In this document: piece after piece, positions 63,452 to 64,000 of the stretch | How the letters are laid out: each line of letters starts with the position of its first letter | Position numbering within the stretch: the stretch's first letter is position 1 | Assembly (NCBI RefSeq): GCF_016756535.1 | Contig: NZ_AP023247.1 | Location: 1,054,001 to 1,118,000, forward strand | DNA length: 64,000 nucleotides | From: Mesorhizobium sp. 131-2-1 | Lineage (GTDB): Bacteria > Pseudomonadota > Alphaproteobacteria > Rhizobiales > Rhizobiaceae | Reading direction: 5' to 3' | The notes under the pieces: model-generated | Databases searched by the model: none | The model's input: only the letters and a program-made list of their open reading frames with translations | Told to the model about the DNA's origin: nothing | Made by a program: the position numbers and the translations under genes

Positions 63452-64000
63452 TCAATGCCTGAAATGCCTGACACCCGTGAACACCATGGCGATGCCGTGC
63501 GCGTCGGCGGCGGCAATCACCTCGTCGTCGCGCATCGAGCCGCCCGGCTGGATCACCGCCGTGGCGCCGGCTTCGATCGCCGACAGCAGGCCGTCGGCGA
63601 AGGGGAAGAAGGCGTCCGAGGCGACGACCGACCCCTTGGTCAAAGGCTCCGACAGGCCGGCGGCTTCCGCCGCGTCGAGCGCCTTGCGGGCGGCGATGCG
63701 CGAGGAATCGACACGGCTCATCTGGCCGGCGCCGATGCCGACGGTGGCGCCATCCCTGGCGTAGACGATGGCATTCGACTTGACGTGCTTGGCAACACGG
63801 AAGGCGAATTTGAGGTCGGCCATCTCGGCCGGCGTCGGCGCGCGCCTGGTCACCACCTTCAGCTCGAGATCGTCGACCACGGCATTGTCGCGGCCCTGGA
63901 CGAGCAGGCCGCCGGCGACGGATTTCACCGTGGTGTCGGTGGCGCGCGGATCGGGCAGGCCGCCGGTGACCAAAAGGCGCAGGTTCTTCCTAGCGGCGAC
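63452..64000 (-). CDS. purH: Bifunctional AICAR transformylase/IMP cyclohydrolase, C-terminal part
   Basis: Only the last 182 or so residues are in the window; the 5' part lies beyond base 64000. The sequence contains [50 protein letters not shown] and FTGVRHFRH at the C-terminus, all typical of the AICAR transformylase domain. The enzyme catalyses the last two steps of IMP synthesis in the cytoplasm. A family A palindrome follows its stop. Confidence 0.95.
   Translation of the reverse strand, partial: VAARKNLRLLVTGGLPDPRATDTTVKSVAGGLLVQGRDNAVVDDLELKVVTRRAPTPAEMADLKFAFRVAKHVKSNAIVYARDGATVGIGAGQMSRVDSSRIAARKALDAAEAAGLSEPLTKGSVVASDAFFPFADGLLSAIEAGATAVIQPGGSMRDDEVIAAADAHGIAMVFTGVRHFRH

Overview
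The window reads as chromosomal DNA from a high-GC alphaproteobacterium of the order Hyphomicrobiales, most likely Mesorhizobium or a close relative. This rests on gene content and style: many ABC uptake operons, an ExbB-ExbD-TonB operon behind RirA-type boxes, a 1599-residue NAD-glutamate dehydrogenase, frequent ATGA overlaps, and mosaic palindromic elements between genes. No rRNA, CRISPR array, transposase or phage gene was seen. The genus is an inference; no search was run.

Layout from left to right. 1-5.6 kb: a leftward glucoamylase-gnd pair diverging from a GAF histidine kinase and LuxR-type response regulator. 5.7-11.4 kb: tautomerase and SMP-30 lactonase, then a complete CUT2-type sugar ABC operon whose ATPase has a 17-residue tandem duplication at its N-terminus. 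11.5-13.6 kb: a fused enoyl-CoA hydratase/3-hydroxyacyl-CoA dehydrogenase. 13.9-18.7 kb: a BMP-type (nucleoside-like) ABC operon with a Tat-type binding protein. 18.9-21.9 kb: an SDR, a 49-residue membrane protein, a flavin monooxygenase and a biuret-hydrolase-like enzyme. 22-24.6 kb: exbB-exbD-tonB. 24.7-27.2 kb: a gene-poor stretch with small proteins and a universal stress protein, ending at tRNA-Ala(CGC).

27.4-35.8 kb: YggT, DUF167, then a divergent CUT1 carbohydrate ABC system (RpiR regulator, ATPase and SDR leftward; binding protein, two permeases and an M81/MlrC-like metalloprotein rightward). 35.9-41.2 kb: M3 oligopeptidase, beta-carbonic anhydrase, DUF429 protein, pyridoxal kinase and a small membrane protein, all leftward. 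41.4-45.8 kb: a LemA plus three TPM-domain cluster, an acetyltransferase and inorganic pyrophosphatase. 46-50.9 kb: a TetR/MFS divergent pair around a perfect inverted operator, then a PhoD-like phosphatase. 51-56.1 kb: typA/bipA with a clear terminator, a LysE exporter and several small enzymes. 56.3-64 kb: NAD-glutamate dehydrogenase, a methyltransferase with no normal start codon, an MFS transporter and the 3' part of purH.

The most distinctive feature beyond the genes is a set of nine large palindromic elements of five sequence families. In two ABC operons one lies immediately after the binding-protein gene and before the next transporter gene. Another supplies the C-terminal codons of a gene, and another ends 13 bases before a gene that has lost an obvious start codon. 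Other points worth follow-up are two spaced TGA-N9-TCA boxes before exbB, the 19-bp perfect operator pair between tetR and its transporter, a gene-conversion-like patch between two TPM paralogues, and an unrecognised leftward set of small genes near the tRNA. Many long reading frames on the opposite strand are shadows caused by high GC and were left out.
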